Shown: positions 1-9,041, numbered from the stretch's first letter. The stretch is 14,050 nt of DNA from Clostridiales bacterium (GCA_019416935.1 DXWI01000023.1:1-14050); one strand, 5' to 3'. Notes: generated by a model from the letters alone, not told the origin. Program-made: numbers and translations.

Positions 1-532
1 TATCGACCACCCGCCACATGACCGCAATACCGATCTCGACCGGATTGCCGAGGCAATCGTTGATCTTTTGCCGGTTGTTGTTGAGCGTCATGATTTTGAG
101 CGAGATTTTTTTGTTGACCGTCTCCATGGCCGTATTGGCAGCAGTGGCGCCGGCGGCCAGCAGAATGGGCTTGCCGGAGCTGCTGTCCCCAACGTCTCCG
201 CTCTGATTCAGCCGGGTTTTGGCCGCGGGATTCACGCTCGAACAGAAGGGATTCACAAAGTAGAAGCCTTCACCCTTGAGCGTACCGATATAGTTGCCGA
301 ACAGCGTGAGGACAAGGGCCTCCTGCGGTTTGAGCACCTTGAGCCCCAGCACGGGCATCCAGCCGACAAACAGCCAGACGATGCTGACGATAAACAGCAG
401 CGGGGAACGGCCCTGATCGATCAGCATGCCGCCGAAGATGCAGCCGGCAATCGAAGCGAGATAGAGAAAAATGGTTGCGAGCATCACTGCCATGCCGTTT
501 TTTCGATTGGTGAGGACGTGTTCCTTCATCAT
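1..532 (-). CDS. SPFH/band-7 domain membrane protein (partial, C-terminus beyond window)
   Basis: The reading frame stays open from an ATG ATG pair at 532-527 to the left edge, giving about 177 residues with no stop. Residues ~14-35 and ~42-65 form two hydrophobic segments, which suggests an N-terminal membrane hairpin or anchor. The SPFH-type start follows (KVLKPQEALVLTLFGNYIGT, then GFYFVNPF), and later the conserved stretch around KISLKIMTLNNNRQKINDC and GNPVEIGIAVMWRVVD. Proteins of this family (stomatin/prohibitin/flotillin-like) oligomerise on membranes and organise microdomains or scaffold proteases; the exact role of this subfamily is not known to me. Start choice: an AAAGGGGTG ribosome site lies upstream of the first ATG, and a consensus promoter lies just beyond it. 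The gene is divergent from a TetR-type regulator, a plausible controller. The second half of the SPFH domain is outside the window, so full length and any C-terminal domain cannot be judged. Confidence 0.88.
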   Translation of the reverse strand, partial: MMKEHVLTNRKNGMAVMLATIFLYLASIAGCIFGGMLIDQGRSPLLFIVSIVWLFVGWMPVLGLKVLKPQEALVLTLFGNYIGTLKGEGFYFVNPFCSSVNPAAKTRLNQSGDVGDSSSGKPILLAAGATAANTAMETVNKKISLKIMTLNNNRQKINDCLGNPVEIGIAVMWRVVD

Positions 533-552
533 GCAAATGTCACCCCTTTCGT

Positions 553-580
553 AATATCAAAATAATATCACTTCGATATC
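553..580. repeat. Three AATATC/GATATC units at 11-bp period over the SPFH promoter (candidate operator)
   Basis: On the plus strand AATATC occurs at 553-558 and 564-569, and GATATC at 575-580, so the start positions are exactly 11 bp apart, about one helical turn. The units cover the -10 and the predicted transcription start of the minus-strand promoter, where a bound protein would block RNA polymerase. The middle and third units can also be read as facing ATATC...GATAT half-sites on the minus strand. The neighbouring TetR-type protein is the obvious candidate ligand, but that is inference, and AT-rich promoter DNA makes chance repeats easier. Confidence 0.5.
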
Positions 581-590
581 CGATTGTCAA
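562..590 (-). promoter_or_regulatory. Sigma-A promoter of the SPFH gene
   Basis: On the minus strand the sequence reads TTGACA (590-585), a 17-bp spacer, then TATTAT (567-562), with a TGA just before the -10. That is a perfect -35 and a near-perfect -10 at ideal spacing. The predicted start of transcription is near 555, giving a ~23-nt leader that carries the AAAGGGGTG ribosome site (near 541-549). Confidence 0.85.
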
Positions 591-612
591 CGGCAAATTC
601 GTGCCGGCCTGC

Positions 613-641
613 TTGCCGCAAAGGGGCAATCATGCTATACT
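613..641 (+). promoter_or_regulatory. Sigma-A promoter of the TetR-type regulator, start site at the ATG
   Basis: TTGCCG (613-618), a 17-bp spacer and TATACT (636-641) with an extended -10 TG at 633-634. Normal spacing puts +1 at about 648, while the regulator's ATG is at 649. The promoter is back-to-back with that of the SPFH gene; the -35 boxes are 22 bp apart. Confidence 0.75.
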
Positions 642-648
642 GAACGGT

Positions 649-1221
649 ATGAAGCGCGAAAGCAGCAATTTGAAGGTGGAACTGATCCTCGCCGGCATTC
701 GGGAGATCGAAGCGCACGGCGTCAGGGGCTTTTCGCTGCGCCGCGTCGCGAAAAACTGCGGTGTTTCCTGCGCCGCGCCGTATAAGCATTTTTCCGATCT
801 CAACGACTTCATTCTTGCGATCATTCGGTATATCAATCAACAGTGGTACCGGCAACAGCAGCGCATTATTCGGGCCTGGCCGGACGATCCGCGCCGCCAG
901 TTGACGGAAATCAGCATTGCATATATCGCGTTTTTGATGGACAATCCGCATTTTCGATCGATCATCATGCTGCGGGAGGACGATATCAGCGACGAATTGC
1001 AGCATGCAAAAGTCGATTTGAGCGAGTGCACTATGCGGTGCATCCGCGCTTATTGCGACAAAGTGCAAATGCCGCACGAGGTGCAGGTGCGAAAGACATT
1101 TGTCGTTCGCTCCATCATCTATGGCGCGGCGCTCATGTTTGATAACGGGCAGCTTCCCTATACCGAGGAGAACCGGCAGCACGTCCGCTATTTGATCGAC
1201 CGGGAGTTTGATCTGCCGTGA
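649..1221 (+). CDS. TetR/AcrR-family transcriptional regulator
   Basis: The 190-residue protein has the typical TetR size. Residues ~8-50 carry the N-terminal DNA-binding domain, with the helix-turn-helix at ~28-48 (FSLRRVAKNCGVSCAAPYKHF), which closely fits the family pattern ending in Y-K-H-F. The remainder is helical and would form the ligand-binding and dimerisation domain; it gives no clue to the ligand. ATG 649 is chosen because it begins just before the first helix and no upstream in-frame ATG exists; a GTG at 601 would add 16 unlikely residues and lies upstream of the promoter -35. There is no ribosome site at normal distance: the only G-rich stretch (AAGGGG, 621-626) is 22 nt away and upstream of the predicted +1. 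Divergence from the SPFH gene suggests it controls that gene, itself, or both. The DegV operon 119 bp downstream has its own promoter. Confidence 0.9.
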   Translation: MKRESSNLKVELILAGIREIEAHGVRGFSLRRVAKNCGVSCAAPYKHFSDLNDFILAIIRYINQQWYRQQQRIIRAWPDDPRRQLTEISIAYIAFLMDNPHFRSIIMLREDDISDELQHAKVDLSECTMRCIRAYCDKVQMPHEVQVRKTFVVRSIIYGAALMFDNGQLPYTEENRQHVRYLIDREFDLP

Positions 1222-1263
1222 GCCAAAAAGCGCTGAAATCGGCGTTCTCCGTATGGCGCAGTG

Positions 1264-1292
1264 TTGACAAACCGGGCAGATTCGCATACAAT
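1264..1292 (+). promoter_or_regulatory. Sigma-A promoter of the DegV operon
   Basis: TTGACA (1264-1269), a 17-bp spacer and TACAAT (1287-1292): a consensus -35 with one mismatch in the -10. The predicted +1 is about 1299, with a ~42-nt leader before the ATG at 1341. The ribosome site GGGGGTG (about 1330-1336) sits just upstream of the start. Confidence 0.85.
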
Positions 1293-1299
1293 GAAAACA

Positions 1300-1314
1300 G
1301 TTAACAGTGCTAAC
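1300..1314. promoter_or_regulatory. Candidate operator: 15-bp imperfect palindrome at the DegV transcription start
   Basis: GTTAACAGTGCTAAC has dyad symmetry at six of seven paired positions around a central G. It starts one base after the predicted +1, a typical repressor position. The size and GTTA/TAAC arms resemble operators of TetR-family repressors, but no regulator can be assigned. The same word is not present at the promoter of the TetR-type gene upstream. Confidence 0.45.
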
Positions 1315-1340
1315 ATTTATTTCTTTCTTGGGGGTGCACG

Positions 1341-2210
1341 ATGAGCCAATACCAGATTATGACCGATTCCTCCTGCGATCTGCCCGCGGCGCTCGCGGCG
1401 GAGTTGGAGCTGACCGTTCTGCCGCTGACGGTGACGATTGACGAAAAGAGCTATACGAACTATCTGGACGAGCGCGAGATCACGTTTAAGGAATGCTATG
1501 CCGCGCTGCGCGACGGCCGCGAGGCGAAAACCGCCGCGGCCAATGTGGACTCGTTTGAGCAGGCGATGGAGCCGATCCTGCAGGCGGGCGAGGACATTCT
1601 GTACCTTGGCTTCTCCTCTGCGCTGAGCAGCACCTACAATGCGGGGGCGTTGGCCGCCGAACAGCTTGCCGAGAAATATCCCGACCGCAAAATCCTGACG
1701 GTGGATACGCTGAGCGCATCCATGGGTCAGGGGCTGCTGGTCTATCTGACCGTTCAGCAGAAGCGCGCGGGCGCTACGATTGAGGAAGCGCGCGATTTTG
1801 CCGAGAAAAACAAGTTTCACCTGTGCCACTGGTTTACCGTGGACGATCTGCACCACCTGCGCCGCGGCGGACGCGTGTCCGCAACTTCTGCGGTGCTCGG
1901 CACGGTGCTGAATATTAAGCCCGTTCTGCACATGGATAACGAGGGCCGGCTGATCTTCATGGAAAAGGTGCGCGGCCGCCGTGCGTCCATCAAGCGCATG
2001 CTGGAAAAGATGCGGGAGACTGCGATCGAGCCGGAGAAACAGATCGTGTTTATGTCGCATGGCGACTGCATCGAGGATGCGGAGTATCTGGCCGGACGGA
2101 TCCGCGAGGAGTGGAACGTCGAAGTGGTCATCAATTACGTCGGCCCGGTGATCGGCTCGCATTCCGGCCCCGGAACGCTGGCGCTGTTCTTCCTTGGCAC
2201 TGAGCGGTAG
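1341..2210 (+). CDS. DegV family fatty-acid-binding protein (first of two)
   Basis: This is a complete 289-residue DegV protein. Family landmarks in order: MTDSSCDLP at residues 7-15, the fatty-acid carboxylate loop SSALSSTYN at 92-100 (most members have SG where this has SS), DTLSASMGQG, then LRRGGRVS from residue 173 followed by LGTVLNIKPVL, and the C-terminal GSHSGPG at 272-278. DegV/FakB proteins hold a single fatty acid in a closed pocket and present it to the kinase FakA, which makes acyl-phosphate for phospholipid synthesis. No fakA lies in this window, so the kinase partner would have to be elsewhere. The gene starts with ATG behind a GGGGGTG ribosome site and is the first gene after a consensus promoter. 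Four bases separate it from a second degV gene, so the two are surely co-transcribed. Which fatty acid it prefers cannot be read from the sequence. Confidence 0.95.
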   Translation: MSQYQIMTDSSCDLPAALAAELELTVLPLTVTIDEKSYTNYLDEREITFKECYAALRDGREAKTAAANVDSFEQAMEPILQAGEDILYLGFSSALSSTYNAGALAAEQLAEKYPDRKILTVDTLSASMGQGLLVYLTVQQKRAGATIEEARDFAEKNKFHLCHWFTVDDLHHLRRGGRVSATSAVLGTVLNIKPVLHMDNEGRLIFMEKVRGRRASIKRMLEKMRETAIEPEKQIVFMSHGDCIEDAEYLAGRIREEWNVEVVINYVGPVIGSHSGPGTLALFFLGTER

Positions 2211-2214
2211 AACC

Positions 2215-3066
2215 ATGGAACAAAGCGCATATCGAATCATTGGCGACAGCTGCTGCGACTACACCACGGAGCCCGGTGCGCTGGACTTTTTGACGCGCGT
2301 CCCGCTGAACATTCAGCTTGGGGACGAAACCTTTACGGATGACGGGACGTTGGATTGCGGCATGCTGATTGAACGGATGCGTGCTTGCCCGGAGGCGCCG
2401 CATTCGGCCTGCCCGTCGCCGGAACGGTTCGCGCAGCTCTGTGAGGAGCGGGAAAACGATGTATACATCGTCACGCTGTCGTCGCACCTGAGCGGCAGCT
2501 ACAACAGTGCGCAACTTGGCGTCCGGATGGCCAAAGAAAACGGCTGCAAAAACAACATCCATGTGTTTGATTCCGAGAGCGCCGCGGCGGGCGAGATCGC
2601 TGTTTGCCTGTATGTGCGGGCGCTGGCGGAGCAGGGACTGCCGTTCGAGCAGGTTGTGGAACGCACCGAGACGTTTATTCGCGGGATGAATACGCTGTTC
2701 GTTCTTGAAACGCTCGATGTATTTCGTAAAAACGGCCGGCTGAACCATCTGCAGGCGCTTGCCGTTGGCGCACTAAAGATCAAGCTCGTAATGGGCGGCG
2801 AGCGGGGAGAGATCGCCATGCGCGGCAAAGCGCTGACTACGCTGCGGGCCATTACGAAGATGATTGAGCTCGTTCAGCAGGCGTTTGAGCGGATCGATCC
2901 GGCGATGCGCACGCTGGTCATTACCCACATCAACTGCCGCGCGCGGGCGGAGGAGATCCGGGAGCGCATTTTGGCCGTTTGTCCCTTTGCGCGGGCAATG
3001 ATCTGCGAGGGCGGCGGCATCAGCACCATGTACGGCAACGACGGCGGCATCATCGTGGCGTTCTGA
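2215..3066 (+). CDS. DegV family fatty-acid-binding protein (second of two)
   Basis: This 283-residue DegV protein is clearly diverged from its upstream neighbour. It has IIGDSCCDY at residues 8-16, the carboxylate loop SSHLSGSYNSA at 89-99 (the usual LSGSY form), VFDSESAAAGE, the FRKNGRL motif where the first copy has LRRGGRV, and ends in STMYGNDGGIIVAF instead of GSHSGPG. These differences mark a different DegV subclass, so this is unlikely to be a recent duplicate and probably binds a different acyl chain, as paralogous FakB proteins do. ATG 2215 is chosen over an in-frame TTG at 2194, which lies inside the preceding gene; the local ribosome site is weak (GAGCGG), so translation is probably coupled to the first degV, whose stop is 4 bp upstream. 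Confidence 0.93.
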   Translation: MEQSAYRIIGDSCCDYTTEPGALDFLTRVPLNIQLGDETFTDDGTLDCGMLIERMRACPEAPHSACPSPERFAQLCEERENDVYIVTLSSHLSGSYNSAQLGVRMAKENGCKNNIHVFDSESAAAGEIAVCLYVRALAEQGLPFEQVVERTETFIRGMNTLFVLETLDVFRKNGRLNHLQALAVGALKIKLVMGGERGEIAMRGKALTTLRAITKMIELVQQAFERIDPAMRTLVITHINCRARAEEIRERILAVCPFARAMICEGGGISTMYGNDGGIIVAF

Positions 3067-3076
3067 TCGGACGGCG

Positions 3077-3340
3077 ATGGACGAGAGTACGAATCTCATC
3101 GGGAAGTGCGGTTTTTACTGCGGGAGCTGTCCGACCTATGGATCGGGCGGGTGCACGGGATGCCGCAGCGCGCACAGTGCGGGCGACTGCTTCACGTTCG
3201 ATTGCGTGGATCGACAGGGCGTGCCCTACTGCGGGCTGTGCGGTCGCTTTCCGTGCGAGGAGCTGTTCCTGCGGGAAAAGGCAACGGTGCTCGACCGCGC
3301 GTGGCTCGCCTGGAAAAAGCGGCAGCGCGACGGCGAATAG
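3077..3340 (+). CDS. Small Cys-rich DUF3795 protein
   Basis: The 87-residue protein has ten cysteines between residues 11 and 60: CGFYCGSC (11-18), CTGC (26-29), C38, C43, YCGLC (51-55) and FPC (58-60). This spacing matches the DUF3795 family, short proteins expected to bind zinc or another metal; their function is not established. The C-terminal ~25 residues are charged and helical. ATG 3077 is 10 bp after the second degV stop, with only a weak ribosome site, so it is read as the last gene of the DegV operon with coupled translation. A terminator follows 24 bp after its stop codon. Nothing in the sequence links it mechanistically to fatty acids. Confidence 0.88.
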   Translation: MDESTNLIGKCGFYCGSCPTYGSGGCTGCRSAHSAGDCFTFDCVDRQGVPYCGLCGRFPCEELFLREKATVLDRAWLAWKKRQRDGE

Positions 3341-3363
3341 GGAAAACGTGATGAAGCCTTGGA

Positions 3364-3401
3364 GGGGACGATGCGGAGGCGCCGTCCCCCATTTTTGTTT
3401 T
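3364..3401 (+). terminator. Intrinsic terminator of the DegV-DUF3795 operon
   Basis: GGGGACG (3364-3370) pairs with CGTCCCC (3383-3389). An inner GCG/CGC (3373-3375 with 3380-3382) closes the loop, leaving a two-base bulge. A T-rich tail follows at 3392-3401 (five T, G, four T). The ribosome site of the GNAT gene begins at the next base, so this may also act as an attenuator for that gene. Confidence 0.8.
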
Positions 3402-3415
3402 GGAGGGAAAGCGAT

Positions 3416-4150
3416 ATGACGCTCAACGAGCGCATTCAACCGCTGTTTGCGGGTTGGCAGGAGACGCTGATCTGGTCCTGCTTACAGGGCTGCATGGGGA
3501 GTGCGGCGGCGGACGATCCGGTTCAGCCGCAGTCCGCGCGCATCACGGTGGGCGATTTCTGCTTTTTTGCGGGCAAACCGGATGCGGCGCTGATCTTAGA
3601 CGCGGCCGCGCCGATTTTGGTGCCGCGAAGCGCTGACTGGGGAACGGCGATCGAGCGCGTGTGCGGCGATGGGGTCGTGAAACGATCGCGCTATGCGATC
3701 AAAAAGGAGCCGGACGCGCTGCAGCCCCATCGGCTGGAACGGTTTGCGGATGCGCTTGCTCCGGGTTACCGGCTCGCCCCGTTCGATGCGCAGATCTATG
3801 CGATGGCCATGGCGCAGGCTTGGTCGCGGGATTTTTGCGCGCTGTTTGCCGATGCGGCGGACTATTTGCGCCGCGGCGTCGGCGTTGCGGTGCTGCAGGA
3901 CGGCGCGCTCGTGGCCGGCGCATCCTCCTATGCGGTCTATCGCGGCGGCATCGAGATCGAGATCGATACCCGGGCGGATCATCGCCGGAGGGGGCTGGCG
4001 ACCGCCTGCGGCGCGGCGTTGATGCTCGCCTGCCTGCGGCGCGGCCTGTATCCGAGCTGGGACGCCCACGATCTTCGCTCGGCTGCGCTTGCCGAAAAGC
4101 TCGGCTATCATGTGGACGCGCCGTATACGACGTATGATCGGCGCATTTGA
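3416..4150 (+). CDS. GNAT acetyltransferase (PF12746/ZmaR-like)
   Basis: The 244-residue protein has the split layout of the PF12746 GNAT family: a poorly conserved N-terminal half and a C-terminal GNAT core. In the core I see VAVLQDGALVAGASSYAVY (about 157-175), the strand IEIEIDT (179-185), the acetyl-CoA pyrophosphate loop RRRGLA at 190-195, and WDAHDLRSAALAEKLGY, the usual GNAT C-terminal helix and strand. Family members acetylate small molecules; ZmaR acetylates the antibiotic zwittermicin A. The substrate here is unknown. ATG 3416 is preceded by GGAGGG at 3402-3407 and is preferred over a start at 3359, which would lie within the terminator region. With the terminator ending directly before the ribosome site and no clear promoter seen, the gene is probably expressed by readthrough or from a promoter inside the DUF3795 gene. 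Confidence 0.87.
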   Translation: MTLNERIQPLFAGWQETLIWSCLQGCMGSAAADDPVQPQSARITVGDFCFFAGKPDAALILDAAAPILVPRSADWGTAIERVCGDGVVKRSRYAIKKEPDALQPHRLERFADALAPGYRLAPFDAQIYAMAMAQAWSRDFCALFADAADYLRRGVGVAVLQDGALVAGASSYAVYRGGIEIEIDTRADHRRRGLATACGAALMLACLRRGLYPSWDAHDLRSAALAEKLGYHVDAPYTTYDRRI

Positions 4151-4165
4151 AATTCGCGTTTTTTT
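4141..4165 (+). terminator. Weak intrinsic terminator after the GNAT gene
   Basis: GCGCATT (4141-4147) faces AATTCGC (4151-4157) across a 3-base loop with one mismatched pair, followed by seven T (4159-4165). The stem includes the last codons and the stop of the acetyltransferase. The T-run is good but the stem is short. Confidence 0.45.
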
Positions 4166-4216
4166 CACATCCTTTCCCCTTTTTTGGAAGCGGAGTGGGT
4201 AGCGGAGCGCGCTGGC

Positions 4217-4237
4217 TTATGCTATACTGTAGCATAA
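4217..4237. promoter_or_regulatory. secA promoter: -10 element inside a perfect palindrome
   Basis: TTATGCTA (4217-4224) and TAGCATAA (4230-4237) are perfect inverted arms around a 5-base centre. The left arm and centre contain an extended -10, TGC TATACT (TATACT at 4223-4228). No good -35 lies at 17±1 bp (TAGCGG at best), which fits an extended -10 promoter. The predicted +1 is near 4235, inside the right arm. A bound dimer here would mask the -10, so this is a candidate operator; it is too early to form an RNA hairpin. Confidence 0.6.
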
Positions 4238-4300
4238 GAAAGTATACGGGAAGGTCTGCGCACGGGGCGCGGATTGCACTTCCGACAGAAAGGGTATACC

Positions 4301-7039
<2,739 letters not shown>

Positions 7040-7045
7040 GAACAC

Positions 7046-8146
7046 ATGATACCGTTGGATGAGTATAAGATGCAGTTGGGCACGCTCGGCGACAAGCTCC
7101 GGGAGGCGGGCGCGTCGATCAACCCGGACGCGCTCGGCGAGGAGCTCAGGCAGCTCGAGGCGCAGATGGGCGAGCCGGACTTCTGGAACGACGTCGATGC
7201 GGCGAACAAGGTCAATCAGCGCGCCAAAACGCTGCAAAACAAGATCGGACGCTACAAAAAGCTCGTTGCACAGTGCGACGATCTCCACACGCTCTTGGAG
7301 ATGGCGGAGGAGGAGGACGACGAGAGTCTGGCGGATGAACTGCGCTCCGAGATGGCGGACTTCACGGCGCGCGTGGAGGCGCTGCAGCTTGAACTGCTGC
7401 TCAAGGGGGCGTATGACAATTCGAACGCCGTGCTCTCGCTCCACGCGGGCGCGGGCGGCACCGAGGCGCAGGACTGGACGGAGATGCTCTACCGCATGTA
7501 CACCCGCTACTGTGAAAACCGCGGCTGGACGGTGCGCGAGCTCGATCTGCTCGACGGCGACGATGCGGGCGTCAAATCCGTAACGTTCGAGGTGGACGGC
7601 GAAAACGCCTACGGCTATCTGAAGGCGGAGAAGGGCGTGCACCGGCTCGTGCGCATCTCCCCGTTCGATGCGTCCGGCAGGCGGCACACCTCGTTCTCCT
7701 CGCTCGACGTCACGCCGATCTTTGACGATGACGCGGGCGACATCAAGATCGACCCGGATGATCTGCGCGTGGATACCTATCGTTCGAGCGGCGCGGGCGG
7801 ACAGCACGTCAACAAGACCTCCTCCGCGATCCGCATCACGCATCTGCCGACCGGCATCGTCGTGCAGTGCCAGAACGAGCGCAGCCAGATTCAAAACCGC
7901 GAGACGGCCATGCGCATGCTGCGCGGTAAGCTGCTCGAGCTGCAGGAGCGCGAGCGCGAGGCGCAGATGGCCGAGATCAAGGGCGAGATGAAGAAGATCG
8001 AGTGGGGCAGCCAGATCCGCAGCTATGTGTTCCAGCCCTATACGCTCGTCAAGGACCACCGGACCGGCGTGGAAAACGGCAATATTCAGGCGGTCATGGA
8101 CGGCGATCTCGACGCGTTCATCAGCGCGTATCTGGTGCAGTCCTGA
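7046..8146 (+). CDS. prfB: Peptide chain release factor 2 (RF2)
   Basis: RF2 recognises UGA and UAA stop codons in the ribosomal A site and triggers peptide release. The 366-residue length equals the usual RF2 size. The stop-codon-reading motif SPF is at residues 205-207 (RF1 would have PxT), and the catalytic GGQ is at 251-253 within SSGAGGQHVNKTSSAIR, followed by IVVQCQNERSQIQN. ATG 7046 has AAGGAG (7031-7036) nine bases upstream, inside the end of secA, and the gap between the genes is 6 bp. Many prfB genes contain an in-frame UGA near codon 25 that is bypassed by +1 frameshifting for autoregulation. Here the frame is continuous from this ATG, so that control is absent. The gene order secA-prfB is common in Firmicutes. 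Confidence 0.97.
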   Translation: MIPLDEYKMQLGTLGDKLREAGASINPDALGEELRQLEAQMGEPDFWNDVDAANKVNQRAKTLQNKIGRYKKLVAQCDDLHTLLEMAEEEDDESLADELRSEMADFTARVEALQLELLLKGAYDNSNAVLSLHAGAGGTEAQDWTEMLYRMYTRYCENRGWTVRELDLLDGDDAGVKSVTFEVDGENAYGYLKAEKGVHRLVRISPFDASGRRHTSFSSLDVTPIFDDDAGDIKIDPDDLRVDTYRSSGAGGQHVNKTSSAIRITHLPTGIVVQCQNERSQIQNRETAMRMLRGKLLELQEREREAQMAEIKGEMKKIEWGSQIRSYVFQPYTLVKDHRTGVENGNIQAVMDGDLDAFISAYLVQS

Positions 8147-8157
8147 GGCAAGCGCAT

Positions 8158-8982
8158 ATGACATTCGACTATGAGCTCGTCGGCAAGATTGGATCAATGG
8201 CCCTGATCCGCAAGGCCGACAACGACATCGATTACAACATCTTTTCCCGCCTGGGACGGGAGCTCAGGCCCGGCATGATCTGGGTATCCAGCGGCGCAAC
8301 GGAGATCGGAAGGCTCGACTATATGCGCCGGCAGGGGCGCGAGCTCACCGGCGATCCCGAGGAGATCAAGGCGGATTACGCCGCGCAGGGACAGGCGATC
8401 CTCATGGGCGAGTACCGCCGCTACATCCGGCCGGAATACTCCGTGCGGCAGCTTCTTGTGGAGCACACGCATTTCAACGACCCGGAAAAGCGCGGCCACA
8501 TCCGTTCGTTCCTGCTGCGCTGCGCGCAGCACAATGCAATACCGATCGTGAACTATAACGACTCGGTGAGCGTTGAAGAGGTGCGAAAGATGGAGCTCGC
8601 GCATGTGCGCGCGCTCGGCGCGGAACCGGTCGAGTGCATCGACAACGATGAGACGGCCTCCGTCATCTGCGATCTGGTGCATGCGCGCTATCTGGTCATT
8701 CTCACGAGCGTGGACGGTATCTACCGCGACCCGCGTGACCCCGGCACGCTTGTGCCGGCCGTCGAGGGCGCGACGGCCGAAGAGGTGCTTGCAGGGCTGC
8801 ACGAGCTGCAAAAGAGCTGCGTGGGCGCGAGCCGCGCCGGCGCAAACGGCGCGCGGGCGAAGCTCGATTTTATCCAAAGACCGATTCTGGACGGCACCAC
8901 CGTCATCATCGCAAACGCGCGAAACCGCCTTTCCGATGTGCTTTCGGGCGCATGTGCGCGCACCATCTTCCGCGTGCGGTAA
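8158..8982 (+). CDS. Amino acid kinase family protein, glutamate 5-kinase (ProB)-like, no PUA domain
   Basis: The 274-residue protein has amino-acid-kinase (PF00696) motifs in ProB order: GKIGSMAL (9-16; ProB has VKIGSSSL), VSSGATEIGR (43-52), AAQGQAILMGEY (75-86), IVNYND (130-135; ProB IVNENDT), IDNDETAS (161-168; ProB GDNDxLS) and LTSVDGIYRDPR (182-193). Glutamate 5-kinase phosphorylates glutamate in the first step of proline synthesis. The protein stops after the kinase domain and lacks the PUA domain of long ProB enzymes. No proA is adjacent, and several conserved spots differ (for example Y for E in VNYND), so the substrate is uncertain: ProB, another carboxylate kinase or an UMP-kinase-like role are possible. 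The ribosome site GAGG overlaps the prfB stop codon and ATG 8158 lies 11 bp after that stop, so translation is probably coupled. Confidence 0.85.
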   Translation: MTFDYELVGKIGSMALIRKADNDIDYNIFSRLGRELRPGMIWVSSGATEIGRLDYMRRQGRELTGDPEEIKADYAAQGQAILMGEYRRYIRPEYSVRQLLVEHTHFNDPEKRGHIRSFLLRCAQHNAIPIVNYNDSVSVEEVRKMELAHVRALGAEPVECIDNDETASVICDLVHARYLVILTSVDGIYRDPRDPGTLVPAVEGATAEEVLAGLHELQKSCVGASRAGANGARAKLDFIQRPILDGTTVIIANARNRLSDVLSGACARTIFRVR

Positions 8983-9012
8983 TCGGGCAGGGCATGCTTG
9001 TTTGTGGACAGA

Positions 9013-9040
9013 AAAGCGGTTGAAAGGAACCGCTTTTTTT
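9013..9040 (+). terminator. Intrinsic terminator of the secA-prfB-kinase operon
   Basis: AAAGCGGTT (9013-9021) pairs perfectly with AACCGCTTT (9028-9036) around a GAAAGG loop, and the T-run continues to 9040. It begins 30 bp after the kinase stop codon. Confidence 0.92.
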
Positions 9041-9041
9041 G

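Noticed and set aside
270..536. 88-codon minus-strand frame starting with TTG just before the SPFH start
   Set aside because: It is offset from the SPFH frame, composition is Arg/His-rich and it ends inside the gene; the SPFH frame explains the region.
68..565. 165-codon plus-strand frame at the left edge
   Set aside because: It is antisense to the SPFH frame, which has recognisable family sequence, a ribosome site and a consensus promoter.
632..643. Tiny ATG-CTA-TAC-TGA frame with AAGGGG upstream, as a leader peptide for the TetR gene
   Set aside because: Its bases are the -10 box of the promoter, so it would not be in the message from the predicted start.
1222..1263. Possible terminator after the TetR gene (AGCGC...GCG with nearby A-run)
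   Set aside because: The arms pair poorly and no T-run follows.
1317..2240. 307-codon minus-strand frame opposite the first degV
   Set aside because: Shadow of a clear DegV gene; its composition is rich in Arg, His and Gln with no motif.
3611..4100. Several 100-190-codon frames on both strands across the GNAT gene
   Set aside because: All are shadows; only the frame from 3416 has the GNAT loop RRRGLA and a ribosome site.
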